Of a stretch of 42,621 nucleotides of DNA, positions 15,299 through 24,011 are shown piece after piece (within the stretch, counting starts at the first letter, position 1; every line of letters begins with the position of its first letter). The notes below the pieces were generated by a model. That model saw nothing but the letters and a program-made list of their open reading frames with translations, was not told where the DNA came from and did no database searches. Both the position numbers and the translations under genes were made by a program. The DNA comes from Bacteroidales bacterium UBA755 (lineage in GTDB: Bacteria > Bacteroidota > Bacteroidia > Bacteroidales > UBA932): contig DBKH01000048.1 of NCBI GenBank assembly GCA_002297815.1, positions 1 through 42,621 on the forward strand. The letters run 5' to 3'.

Positions 15299-15345
15299 AT
15301 GGTCGTCAAGGATCCCGGTGCGACCATAGGGGTTGCGACCGGGAT
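15299..15345. terminator. Structured spacer with competing hairpins between convergent genes
   Basis: ATCCCGGT (15312-15319) pairs perfectly with ACCGGGAT (15338-15345), extended inward by six more pairs around a bulged G. An alternative stem ATGGTCG (15299-15305) / CGACCAT (15321-15327) uses part of the same sequence. It lies between the U32 gene and the convergent lipoprotein gene and probably helps terminate both, though no T-run is present. Confidence 0.5.
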
Positions 15346-15371
15346 TGTTGAACACTCGAACTTGCTCAGGC

Positions 15372-16601
15372 TTACAAGAAGCTGAACGTTATACTGACAT
15401 CACCAAAGCGGTTTGGTTTCCCGTTGTTCTTTTTGAAATAGTTGCTGGAAAGCTTGCCACGCCAGACAAGATCATCATTGCGACGGAAAGGAAGATCAAC
15501 CTCGAAACCGTAGGATTTAGACTTGATTTTCACCACACCGCTAGCTTTCCATGAGGTCTGCTTCCCCCCGTCATCCTCTATCATCAAAAAGACACATTCT
15601 TCTAGTTGGGGTGTCCATTCAGACACAAGCATTGTATTGAATCTCAAAGTCTTGCCGACATATTTCCGTTTCACATTGATCATCATGTCAGTTACAGATG
15701 GACTGAACAATTTGAGTTCTTCCTCTGTTTGTGCAGTAAAGCCATCCAAGGAGCCGCACTTGACAAAGAATTCGGATCCACCCGCGAACCAAGAATCATA
15801 ATTTCTGTGAGCCTTGAACTCTTTCAAGACTAAAGATTTACAATCAGAGTTAGAACGCGTGGTAACGGCAGTGCTTCGTTCTGGATGCAGAACTTCTAAC
15901 ATCTGTGGGGTTAGGTATGCAGCGTCTTCGTTGCGGTTGATTACCCAAACAGGATGATTCTTAGCATATTCCTCATCCACAATTACTTCTCGCACAATCC
16001 ACAAACCTCCTGGCAATTCTTCGCGAAGATAACCAACATTGCAGCCCTCTTTGAATCCAACACGTGAGACAGAGCTAGCTTCTTCCGGATTGAAAGTGAT
16101 CACAGGCATAGACTTTCCATCCCAGTCTTCTGAATATGGCCAGTAAATCTGGAGTCCGGAAGCAGAGAGAGCGTCTGTAAATGATTCTGCACGTGTGCTC
16201 CATGAGCTTTCTACAGAAGAAAGGAGATTGCGGATTGTACTTGAATAGGTCTTAACGGAACGAGTCTGAAGCAGTTCATCCCCTACTCCAGAACCCGGAT
16301 CTGAGAACATGCATGCAAAGGTGTACTCTTCATCGTAGCCGTTTGCAGCAGAGGAGTTTACACCATCAAAAACTTCCCTAATGTGTTCTTGGGTTAGAGG
16401 CAATTCGGAAAGCATTTTAACAATGTTTTCTGGGGAGAGATCTTTGCAAGTCGGACTCTCTGACTCCACCGTAGCCGGCTTAACAGGGGACGTCCCATCC
16501 TGCTCAATTCTTTCACAGGCAGATGACAGTAAGATTGCTGCCATCGCAAAGGCTGGCACCACTGGCGCCACGACCCTTTTACTTGTACTGAAATTCTTCA
16601 T
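15372..16601 (-). CDS. Predicted lipoprotein of unknown function
   Basis: This 409-residue protein starts with a basic, hydrophobic leader (MKNFSTSKRVVAPVVPAF then AMAAILLSSAC) ending in a lipobox-like S-S-A-C, so it is probably a lipid-anchored envelope protein. After a linker rich in E, S and P the chain is mostly beta-strand in character, with aromatic and charged alternation near the C-terminus (YGFEVDLPFRRNDDLVWRGKL). I recognise no family. The ATG at 16601 is chosen because the longer frame from 16685 has no signal peptide at its start. It is an orphan: convergent with the U32 gene and downstream of prmC's terminator, whose T-run doubles as its -7 box (16643-16650). Confidence 0.7.
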   Translation of the reverse strand: MKNFSTSKRVVAPVVPAFAMAAILLSSACERIEQDGTSPVKPATVESESPTCKDLSPENIVKMLSELPLTQEHIREVFDGVNSSAANGYDEEYTFACMFSDPGSGVGDELLQTRSVKTYSSTIRNLLSSVESSWSTRAESFTDALSASGLQIYWPYSEDWDGKSMPVITFNPEEASSVSRVGFKEGCNVGYLREELPGGLWIVREVIVDEEYAKNHPVWVINRNEDAAYLTPQMLEVLHPERSTAVTTRSNSDCKSLVLKEFKAHRNYDSWFAGGSEFFVKCGSLDGFTAQTEEELKLFSPSVTDMMINVKRKYVGKTLRFNTMLVSEWTPQLEECVFLMIEDDGGKQTSWKASGVVKIKSKSYGFEVDLPFRRNDDLVWRGKLSSNYFKKNNGKPNRFGDVSITFSFL

Positions 16602-16642
16602 TTTAAATGAGTTTATAGTTGATAATTCAGCACAAAGTGACA

Positions 16643-16677
16643 CAAAAATAGCCGTGGACACAAAAATTCCACGGCTA
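16643..16677 (-). terminator. Intrinsic terminator of prmC overlapping a -7 promoter box
   Basis: TAGCCGTGGA (16649-16658) pairs perfectly with TCCACGGCTA (16668-16677) around a 9-nt loop. Read leftward, the stem is followed at once by TTTTTG. The same bases make TATTTTTG (16650-16643), a TAnnTTTG box for the lipoprotein gene that starts at 16601. Confidence 0.75.
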
Positions 16678-16712
16678 ATTGTCAAAAGTAGGCTTGGGTG
16701 AATGCTCAGAGC

Positions 16713-17615
16713 CTATTTTGAATAAAAGACAAAGCGATTTTTGTCATAAAAGTCTTTAACGACCTCTGTTTTGGAGAAACCAGCATCGCTGAAAACCTTT
16801 GAGGTCTCTAGTCCCAACAGCTCATTAATCTCTGTCATTCCCTTTCCCTCCGAAGCCAGACACTCTTTTGAGATCTTCGCTATCGAACGATAAAACTCAA
16901 GCGGATTCTCGTCTTTAACAAACAGAGCCGTTGAAGGTTCAAAGTTAAGAACATTAGCCCTCATCTGTGATTTCTGAGACTCCATAATGTAAGGAGGGTT
17001 ACTGAGAATCAAATCATACTCCCCCTCCGCGAAAGATTGAGGCTCGGAAAGAATATCTGCCGTCACGAATTTGGGCGGTGTAACTTCATCTTCTTTCTGC
17101 TTAATAGCAAAATCCTGTCCCTTAGCGACTTCGATAGCTTTTTCAGAAATGTCCACTCCTGTCACTTCAGCACCAGGAATGTTAAGGGCTACCGTCCAAG
17201 CAATACATCCAGAGCCTGTGCAGAGGTCCAAAACCCTAACCGGACGCGCTGATTTGCCATAGGCCTTTCTCATTCTCTGCATCCGCGAACCAATCTTGAT
17301 TGCCTCTCGGCACAGAAGTTCTGTTTCTGGACGAGGAATAAGCACATCCGGAGTAACTTTGAACCTTAGCCCACAAAAATCAGCGAAGCCAATGACATAT
17401 TGAACAGGCTCTCCCGAAGCAAGTCTATCCAAGTCCGAGTTTAGTCCTTCCAAGGCCTTGTCCTTGATCTGGTACTCTGGCTCAACAATGTGAGTGTAAC
17501 TTTTAGTACCGATTCTGCTTTCACACAGCATCAGCACAATGCTACGCGCCTCCTTGGTAGGATAGAGAGGCTCCAATCGTGTAACTCCTTCATTAAGGAA
17601 ATCCTTCAATAGCAT
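16713..17615 (-). CDS. prmC: Peptide chain release factor N5-glutamine methyltransferase
   Basis: The 300-residue SAM-dependent enzyme methylates the Gln of the GGQ motif in RF1 and RF2. It has the N-terminal helical substrate-binding domain (about 1-100) and a Rossmann methyltransferase domain: SAM-binding VLDLCTGSGCIAWTVAL, acidic VTGVDIS, and the catalytic N206-P-P-Y209 in ILSNPPYIM. The stretch G-E-P-V-Q-Y-V-I-G-x-A-D-F and R-P-E-T-E are further PrmC hallmarks. It is the last gene of a PBP1A-ddl-prmC run, 29 bp after ddl, and ends in a strong terminator. Confidence 0.93.
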   Translation of the reverse strand: MLLKDFLNEGVTRLEPLYPTKEARSIVLMLCESRIGTKSYTHIVEPEYQIKDKALEGLNSDLDRLASGEPVQYVIGFADFCGLRFKVTPDVLIPRPETELLCREAIKIGSRMQRMRKAYGKSARPVRVLDLCTGSGCIAWTVALNIPGAEVTGVDISEKAIEVAKGQDFAIKQKEDEVTPPKFVTADILSEPQSFAEGEYDLILSNPPYIMESQKSQMRANVLNFEPSTALFVKDENPLEFYRSIAKISKECLASEGKGMTEINELLGLETSKVFSDAGFSKTEVVKDFYDKNRFVFYSK

Positions 17616-17644
17616 AAGCTCTTAATTTAAAATGTTAGAATTGA

Positions 17645-18661
17645 TTATGAATTTTCTATGATGTTCGTCAGGAAGTCTGTGATGTCAAGACCAGCTGTCC
17701 GAATCATCTTAGGAACGAGAGATGCACTTGTCATCCCAGGGATAGTGTTGACTTCCAAGAAATACAGCCCGTCCTCAGCAAGAATGTAATCCATCCTCAC
17801 CACGCCTGAACAACCAAGGCGGGAGAATATTTTTTTACTTACTTCTTGAATATGCTCGCTCAAGCTATCCTCAATCGGTGCGGGGCAAATCTCCTGACTG
17901 TGGCCGTTGTACTTGGCGTCATAGTCAAAGTAGTCGTTTTCGGTGACTACCTGAATCACAGGCAGTGACTTAATACCTTCCGCGTCCGAATAAGCCGCGC
18001 AAGTGAACTCACGTCCGGTAATTCCTTGCTCAATAATGACTGACGGTCCTTCGGAAAAGGCAAACTGGATTGCCTCCGGCAAATCTTTAGCCTCTCGCAC
18101 TTTTGTAATCCCGAAACTTGATCCTCCGTCCGTAGGTTTTACAAACACAGGGAAAGTCAAGTTCTCTACTACTTTGCGGCAAACAGCATCGATGTCCATC
18201 CCATTGCGAACGAACACATCAGGGGCACATTTTACAAAATCCACCCCTCGCAGATAGCTCTTGCATGCGAACTTGTCAAAGGCGATCGCAGAGACAAACG
18301 CGCTGCAACTGCTGAAAGGAATCCCCAACATTTCGAGATAACCTTGAAGCAATCCGTTCTCTCCTGGAGTACCATGTTGAACGATGTAGGCATAGTCAAA
18401 ATTAATCTTTTCACCATAGACTTTGACTGAAAAGTCAGTCTTGTCAATTTCCGGCCTGGCACCCTCGGCAAAAGGGATTCGCATGGCATCGCGCTTCTTC
18501 ATGGCCACAAGTGACCATTTGCCGAAACGTGCAAAAATCTCATAGACATCGTACTTTGTCCCGTCTATGCGTGAAGCGACAAACTCCCCGCTGCGGCATG
18601 CGACCTCCCATTCTGATGAGTCGCTTCCATAAATCACAGCAATCCGCTTGTACTTGCCCAT
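17645..18661 (-). CDS. ddl: D-alanine--D-alanine ligase
   Basis: This 338-residue ATP-grasp enzyme joins two D-Ala to make the dipeptide terminus of peptidoglycan precursors. It opens with KRIAVIYGSDSSEWEVACRSG, and continues with the ATP-grasp lid FPVFVKPTDGGSSFGITKV, the E-F-T-C-A-A segment and the C-terminal metal/substrate site VVRMDYILAEDGLYFLEVNTIPGMTS, where E and N coordinate Mg2+. The ATG at 18661 sits in GGAATATG, 9 bp after the PBP1A stop codon, so it is co-transcribed with the glycan polymerase that uses its product downstream in the pathway. Confidence 0.94.
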   Translation of the reverse strand: MGKYKRIAVIYGSDSSEWEVACRSGEFVASRIDGTKYDVYEIFARFGKWSLVAMKKRDAMRIPFAEGARPEIDKTDFSVKVYGEKINFDYAYIVQHGTPGENGLLQGYLEMLGIPFSSCSAFVSAIAFDKFACKSYLRGVDFVKCAPDVFVRNGMDIDAVCRKVVENLTFPVFVKPTDGGSSFGITKVREAKDLPEAIQFAFSEGPSVIIEQGITGREFTCAAYSDAEGIKSLPVIQVVTENDYFDYDAKYNGHSQEICPAPIEDSLSEHIQEVSKKIFSRLGCSGVVRMDYILAEDGLYFLEVNTIPGMTSASLVPKMIRTAGLDITDFLTNIIENS

Positions 18662-18670
18662 ATTCCTTAA

Positions 18671-21025
18671 TTATTCAAAATAGTAATCTTCCGTTTTCTG
18701 CTGAGCTTCAACTGAGGCATCCTCTTTGCCACCAGTGCAGTTCAAATCTAGACTCACTCCAGCAGGGGCGATGAATCGATCGCTTTCAGAGACTCCTAGA
18801 GTGCCATCCTCAACGACCTTTCGCATGAATATTCCCCATGTCGGCAAGGACATGTGCGCCCCCTGGCCGTAGGTAATAGATTGGAAATGAACCTGTCTGT
18901 CTTCTGCTCCGGTCCAAACACCCGCAACTAGTGTCGGGGTGTAACCAATGAACCAACCGTCTGCGTTGTCGTTCGTGGTTCCGGTCTTTCCAGCAATCTC
19001 GCCCATCAGTTTGTAACGATAACGGAGACGGCTGGCTGTGCCTCCCTGAACTACTCCTTCCATCAGATTGACCATCAGGTAGGCAGTGTTCTCACCTATT
19101 GCCTCACGTTTGCGGTTAGTGAACTCGCTGATGACATTGCCTTGGTTGTCTTCTATTCTTGTGACGAAAAGAGGCTCGATATAGACCCCTCTAGAAGGGA
19201 ATGTGTTGTAAGCGGCAACCATCTCCCAAAGTGAAAGGTCCGCTGGGCCAACACAGAGTGCAGGGACTTCATCTATGTGACTCTGAATGCCCATTCTTCT
19301 CATCATGTCTGCCATAGCCTCCGGTCCGAACTGTTTCATCAGATAGGCAGAGATGTTGTTGGAACTGTTGGTAAGGCCCCATTTGAGAGTAACCGTCTTT
19401 CCAATCCACTCTTCTTTGTCAGTGCTTCGCGGAGTCCATGTGTTACCATCCGGAAGGACGAAAGTCTGTGGCAGGTTTACAACCTTGTCGCATGGAGTCA
19501 TACCCTCCTGCATCGCCAACGTGTAGAGGAAAGGTTTGATTGTCGAACCGACCTGACGCTTACCTTGACGTACATTATCATACTTGAAGTAACGGTAGTT
19601 CGGTCCTCCAACATAGGCCTTGACATGACCGGTCCCAGGTTCCATCGCCACAAATGCGGTACGAAGTATGGATTTGTAGTAACGGATCGAATCATCCGGA
19701 GTCATTGTCGTGTCAGCATAACCTTTCTTGTTATAAGCAAACACACGCATTTTGACCGGTTGCGAGAATGTCTTAAGAATCTGCGCCTCCGACAACCCTT
19801 CTTTTTTCAAAGTGCGATAGCGGTCGCTCCAGCGTCTTGCCTGACGCATCACACGATCTCTGGTCTCAGCATCAATGTCATTGGAGAAAGGTTTGTTGGT
19901 CTTGCTTCGGAGATCCCTACGGAAATCGGCCTGAAGGTCCTTGATCCTTTCCGCGACAGCCTCCTCGGCATATTTCTGCATCTTGTAGTTGATTGTAGTG
20001 TAGATTCTCAGTCCGTCCCGGTCCAGATCATACTTTGAGCCATCAGCCTTCTTGTTCTTCTCAAGCCAACCGTACAGATCGTCTGTAGCCCATGCAAGAG
20101 AATCAGCAGAGTAGTCTTCCGCAATGTAATAGTCTGATTTACGAGGCTTTCTGGCATTCATGACACGACGTACCATGTCTCTGAAGTACGGAGCAAGACC
20201 AGCATTATGGTCCTGAACCTCGTAGTTCAGTTCAATAGGAATCAGACGCAACGAGTCTCTTTGATCCTTGCTCAGATAGCCCGCTTTCTCCATCTGACCG
20301 ATGACGAAATTCCTTCTAACCAAAGCTTTGTCAGGGTTAATAGCTGGGTTGTACCTTGTAGGCTTGTTGACCATTCCCACAAGCATCGCACTCTCCTCTA
20401 CAGTAAGCTCGGAGGGAAGTTTGCCGAAGAACGTTTCTGACGCTGAACGCACGCCATAAGCTCCACTGCCAAAGAATATGGAGTTGAGGTACATCGTCAT
20501 GATCTCGTCCTTCGTGTAGTCTCTTTCCAATTTGACAGCCGTGATCCACTCTTTCAGCTTGATCCACACCATCTTGGCATGGTATATTCCCGGAATCTTG
20601 CGTCCCATGTCCGCTCTCGGATAGAGAGTTTTGGCAAGCTGTTGGGTGATGGTACTTCCACCTCCTTGGCTTGAGTTGCGAAGCAAAATAGTCTTGACAA
20701 GAACTCGTCCCAAACCTTTGAAATCGATTCCGGAATGTTTGTAGAAACGCACGTCCTCAGTTGCTACAGCAGCGTGGACTAGATTCGGAGAGATTTCATC
20801 ATAGGAAACGTAAGTCCTATTCTCAATGTGGAAAGTTGTCAGGATTTCTCCATCTTCAGCGATAACCTGCGTGGCAAGCTTGTTGTCCGGGTTCTCCAAA
20901 TCCTTGAATGAAGGGATGTCAGCGAAAGCCCAGACTAGGAAGATCATAATAATGAGAAAGAGTACTGGAAACGTGATCAGTATCCAGAACCACTTTGTAA
21001 TTTTCTTTCGAGTCGCTTCGGTCAT
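18671..21025 (-). CDS. Penicillin-binding protein 1A (class A bifunctional)
   Basis: The 784-residue protein has one N-terminal transmembrane helix (about 13-34), a GT51 glycosyltransferase domain with the catalytic Glu90 in ATEDVRFYKHSG and the SQGGGSTITQQLAKTLYPR motif, and a transpeptidase domain. The transpeptidase carries S494 in GSTIKPFLY, an SNN motif (LTNSSNNISAYL) and K680-T-G-T. It polymerises and cross-links peptidoglycan. A TAAATTTG box (21041-21034) ends only 8 bp before the ATG, implying an almost leaderless transcript. It leads the PBP1A-ddl-prmC cluster. Confidence 0.94.
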   Translation of the reverse strand: MTEATRKKITKWFWILITFPVLFLIIMIFLVWAFADIPSFKDLENPDNKLATQVIAEDGEILTTFHIENRTYVSYDEISPNLVHAAVATEDVRFYKHSGIDFKGLGRVLVKTILLRNSSQGGGSTITQQLAKTLYPRADMGRKIPGIYHAKMVWIKLKEWITAVKLERDYTKDEIMTMYLNSIFFGSGAYGVRSASETFFGKLPSELTVEESAMLVGMVNKPTRYNPAINPDKALVRRNFVIGQMEKAGYLSKDQRDSLRLIPIELNYEVQDHNAGLAPYFRDMVRRVMNARKPRKSDYYIAEDYSADSLAWATDDLYGWLEKNKKADGSKYDLDRDGLRIYTTINYKMQKYAEEAVAERIKDLQADFRRDLRSKTNKPFSNDIDAETRDRVMRQARRWSDRYRTLKKEGLSEAQILKTFSQPVKMRVFAYNKKGYADTTMTPDDSIRYYKSILRTAFVAMEPGTGHVKAYVGGPNYRYFKYDNVRQGKRQVGSTIKPFLYTLAMQEGMTPCDKVVNLPQTFVLPDGNTWTPRSTDKEEWIGKTVTLKWGLTNSSNNISAYLMKQFGPEAMADMMRRMGIQSHIDEVPALCVGPADLSLWEMVAAYNTFPSRGVYIEPLFVTRIEDNQGNVISEFTNRKREAIGENTAYLMVNLMEGVVQGGTASRLRYRYKLMGEIAGKTGTTNDNADGWFIGYTPTLVAGVWTGAEDRQVHFQSITYGQGAHMSLPTWGIFMRKVVEDGTLGVSESDRFIAPAGVSLDLNCTGGKEDASVEAQQKTEDYYFE

Positions 21026-21033
21026 AATAAGGA

Positions 21034-21041
21034 CAAATTTA
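21034..21041 (-). promoter_or_regulatory. -7 box of the PBP1A operon
   Basis: CAAATTTA on the plus strand is TAAATTTG on the minus strand, 8 bp from the PBP1A start codon. No convincing -33 box was found. Confidence 0.5.
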
Positions 21042-21131
21042 TAACAAAATTTGGAAAATTGCCCTCTTTGTGGTTTACTTTGCAGAGTGAAATTACGAAC
21101 TATCTATGAAATGCTTGTAAAATAGTACAAT

Positions 21132-23447
21132 ATGGCAGACAATCTAGTTATCGTCGAGTCTCCGGCCAAAGCCAAGACTATACAGAAATTCCTGGGCAAC
21201 AATTACCAGGTAAAATCCAGTTTCGGCCACATCAGAGACCTTCAGGATAAGAAACTGAGCGTGGATGTGGAGAAAGGCTTCATGCCTGAATATGTCATCC
21301 CTTCAGACAAGAAGAAGGTGGTGGCTGAACTGAAGAAAGCGGTGGAGAGTGCATCTACCGTGTGGTTGGCATCCGATGAAGACCGAGAGGGAGAGGCCAT
21401 CTCATGGCATCTTTTCGAAACTCTCGGACTAAAGAAGGAGCAGACCAGGAGAATCGTGTTCCATGAAATCACTAAAGATGCAATTGTGAACGCAGTTCAG
21501 AATCCGCGCTCCATAGACATGAACCTTGTCAATGCCCAACAGGCTCGTAGAGTTCTTGACAGGCTTGTGGGATTTGAGCTTTCTCCTATTCTTTGGAGAA
21601 AGATTCAGCCTAAACTTTCAGCAGGTCGTGTTCAGTCCGTGGCATTGAGACTAGTGGTTGAACGGGAAAAGGAGATTATGGGCTTCAAAAACGAGGCTTA
21701 TTACAAGGTTGAAGCCATCTTCCATCCGGCAGGTCATCCTGCATCAGTGAAAGTCAAAGCCCTGTTGGACACTAAGTTCAAGACGATTGATGAAGCCCGC
21801 GGATTCCTTCAGGATTGCATCGGGGCATCATTCACTGTCTCGGATGTAGGGAAGAAGGAGGCTAACAGATTCCCTACTGCTCCGTTCACGACATCCACGC
21901 TCCAGCAGGAAGCAGCAAGAAAGCTGCGCTTCCCGGTGAGCATTACCATGAGAGTGGCTCAAAGTCTTTACGAACGCGGTCTCATCACGTACATGAGAAC
22001 CGATTCCACCAATCTTTCCACCCTGGCTCTGAGCACTGCCAAGAAATTCATTGTCGAAAATTATGGGCCTGAATATTCAAAAACACGTCAATTCAAAACC
22101 CATAGCAAAGGAGCTCAGGAGGCACATGAGGCCATCCGTCCGACTTTCATAGAGAACACGGAGATCGAGGGGACGGCACAAGAACAGAAACTTTATAACT
22201 TAATCTGGAAAAGGACTGTGGCTTCGCAAATGGCTGATGCCAAAGTTCTTAACACAACCATTAAGGTGTCATCAGACAAGAGGGCCGAGAAGTTTTCTGC
22301 GCAAGCCACGCAGGTGCTTTTTGACGGTTTTCTCAAATTGTACATAGAAGGTTCTGACTCTCCAGATTCAGAGGAAGAGGAGGTAATTCTCCCGGATCTT
22401 CAGATTGGAGCCATGATGGAAGAAAAAGGGATTGAGGCCGAATGCAAGTTCACCTCAGCGCCACCGAGATATTCAGAAGCCACCTTGGTGAAGAAGTTGG
22501 AGGAACTTGGTATTGGCCGCCCTTCCACTTACGCGCCAACAATAGCCACGCTGACCACTGGACGAGGCTACATCGTAAAAGGAGACAAAGAAGGTAGAAA
22601 GGTATCAGTTAACGACTTAGAGTTAAATAACGGCATAATTTCCGAAAAGACCAAGATTGAAACGGTGGGAGCCGAAAGAGGCAAACTGCTTCCTCAGGAG
22701 ATCGGAATGATTGTGACGGATTACCTTGAAAAGTACTTTACCGACATCATGGATTATGACTTCACGGCCAACGTTGAGAAAGATTTCGACCAGATAGCCG
22801 ATGGTAAGCTAGTTTGGAACGAAGTCATCGGAGAATTTTACTCTCCGTTCCACAAAAAAGTGGAGGAGGTCCTGCGCGAAGGTGACTATAGCCACGTGTC
22901 CAAAGAACTCGGAGTCGATGAAGAAGGTAACAAGATAGTCGCCAAATTCGGCAAATTCGGTCCTTACATCCAAAAGGGAGAAGGCGAGAAAGCCCAGTAT
23001 GCCTCCCTTGGAAAGGATCAACTCATTGAAAACATGACCCTTGAAGAGGCCTTGAAGATGTTCCGTCTGCCTAGGACTGTCGGCCAGTACAATGGCATCG
23101 ATGTGATTGCTCTGAAAGGACGTTTCGGACCGTTCATCAAATACGGGGATAAGAATTTTTCAATCCCCCGTGGGAAAGACCCGCTCAAGATAACTTTGGA
23201 GGAATGCGAAGAAATCATAGAGGATGGATTGAATAAAACCGCAGCGAACTCCATAATCTCTGAATATAAAGACAATGATATTCAGGTTATCAACGGGCGC
23301 TACGGCCCTTACATCAAACATGATGGGTCAAATTACAGAATACCGAAGGGCACTGATGCGGGCACGCTTACAGAAGCTGCCTGCCTAGAGATAATTAACA
23401 ATTCCAAACCAACTGAAAAAGGGCGAAGAAAGTTTAAGAAATCTTGA
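21132..23447 (+). CDS. topA: DNA topoisomerase I (type IA)
   Basis: The 771-residue enzyme relaxes negative supercoils. It has the N-terminal Toprim domain (NLVIVESPAKAKTIQKFLG, and DEDREGEAISWHL with the metal-binding acidic D-x-D-x-E), the core with LDRLVGFELSPILW, and the catalytic Tyr287 in RGLITYMRTDSTNLS. The C-terminus lacks zinc fingers. Instead it has about three repeats of the kind KFGPYIQKGEG, RFGPFIKYGDKNFSIPRG and RYGPYIKHDGSNYRIPKG, the Toprim C-terminal repeat typical of Bacteroidota TopA. It is transcribed divergently from PBP1A. Confidence 0.95.
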   Translation: MADNLVIVESPAKAKTIQKFLGNNYQVKSSFGHIRDLQDKKLSVDVEKGFMPEYVIPSDKKKVVAELKKAVESASTVWLASDEDREGEAISWHLFETLGLKKEQTRRIVFHEITKDAIVNAVQNPRSIDMNLVNAQQARRVLDRLVGFELSPILWRKIQPKLSAGRVQSVALRLVVEREKEIMGFKNEAYYKVEAIFHPAGHPASVKVKALLDTKFKTIDEARGFLQDCIGASFTVSDVGKKEANRFPTAPFTTSTLQQEAARKLRFPVSITMRVAQSLYERGLITYMRTDSTNLSTLALSTAKKFIVENYGPEYSKTRQFKTHSKGAQEAHEAIRPTFIENTEIEGTAQEQKLYNLIWKRTVASQMADAKVLNTTIKVSSDKRAEKFSAQATQVLFDGFLKLYIEGSDSPDSEEEEVILPDLQIGAMMEEKGIEAECKFTSAPPRYSEATLVKKLEELGIGRPSTYAPTIATLTTGRGYIVKGDKEGRKVSVNDLELNNGIISEKTKIETVGAERGKLLPQEIGMIVTDYLEKYFTDIMDYDFTANVEKDFDQIADGKLVWNEVIGEFYSPFHKKVEEVLREGDYSHVSKELGVDEEGNKIVAKFGKFGPYIQKGEGEKAQYASLGKDQLIENMTLEEALKMFRLPRTVGQYNGIDVIALKGRFGPFIKYGDKNFSIPRGKDPLKITLEECEEIIEDGLNKTAANSIISEYKDNDIQVINGRYGPYIKHDGSNYRIPKGTDAGTLTEAACLEIINNSKPTEKGRRKFKKS

Positions 23448-23501
23448 TATTTTAATTTTTTTTACATAATTTAGCGGCTGTTTAGTTATAAATCGAAAGC
23501 A

Positions 23502-24011
23502 ATGGCAACTTATCACATTGATCAGATTGACCAGAAGATTCTTTCATTCTTGGTCAACAACGCCAGGATGCCTTTCCTGGAAATCGCTCGTGAGTGTGGA
23601 GTTTCGGGAGCCGCTATTCACCAGAGGGTAAAGAGATTAGAGACCAATGGGGTCATCACAGGATCAAGGCTCTTAGTTAAACCTCAGGCCTTGGGACTCA
23701 ACGTGTGCGCTTTCATCAGCGTCACACTTTCGGAGGCTGACAAGTACCCAGAAGTTGTGGCAAATCTTAAGAAGATTGCCGAGATTGTTGAGTGTCACTT
23801 CGTAACAGGTAAGGCCGCACTGCTTCTTAAAGCCTATTGTTTTGATAATGATCACCTTATGGAGATCCTTATCAACACAATCCAGAACATTCCGTACATC
23901 CAGTCAACGGAGACGATGATCTCCCTTGACCAAGCTATCGAACGTCAAGTCTGGGTCAAAGACTACAAACGCACTACCTATCAGCCAGAGGAGTTCGCCA
24001 AAAAGAAATAA
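23502..24011 (+). CDS. Lrp/AsnC family transcriptional regulator
   Basis: The 169-residue protein has an N-terminal winged helix-turn-helix (about 5-65, DQKILSFLVNNARMPFLEIARECGVSGAAIHQRVKRLETNGVI) and a C-terminal RAM ligand-binding domain (about 70-150). Such regulators usually sense amino acids and form octamers; the ligand is not evident. The last 38 bp overlap the convergent ispD gene. Its intrinsic terminator (24058-24096) lies inside ispD. Confidence 0.88.
   Translation: MATYHIDQIDQKILSFLVNNARMPFLEIARECGVSGAAIHQRVKRLETNGVITGSRLLVKPQALGLNVCAFISVTLSEADKYPEVVANLKKIAEIVECHFVTGKAALLLKAYCFDNDHLMEILINTIQNIPYIQSTETMISLDQAIERQVWVKDYKRTTYQPEEFAKKK

Noticed and set aside
19277..20038. 253-codon open frame antisense to the PBP1A gene
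   Set aside because: It is a shadow of a well-conserved coding region, has no recognisable domain and no promoter of its own.
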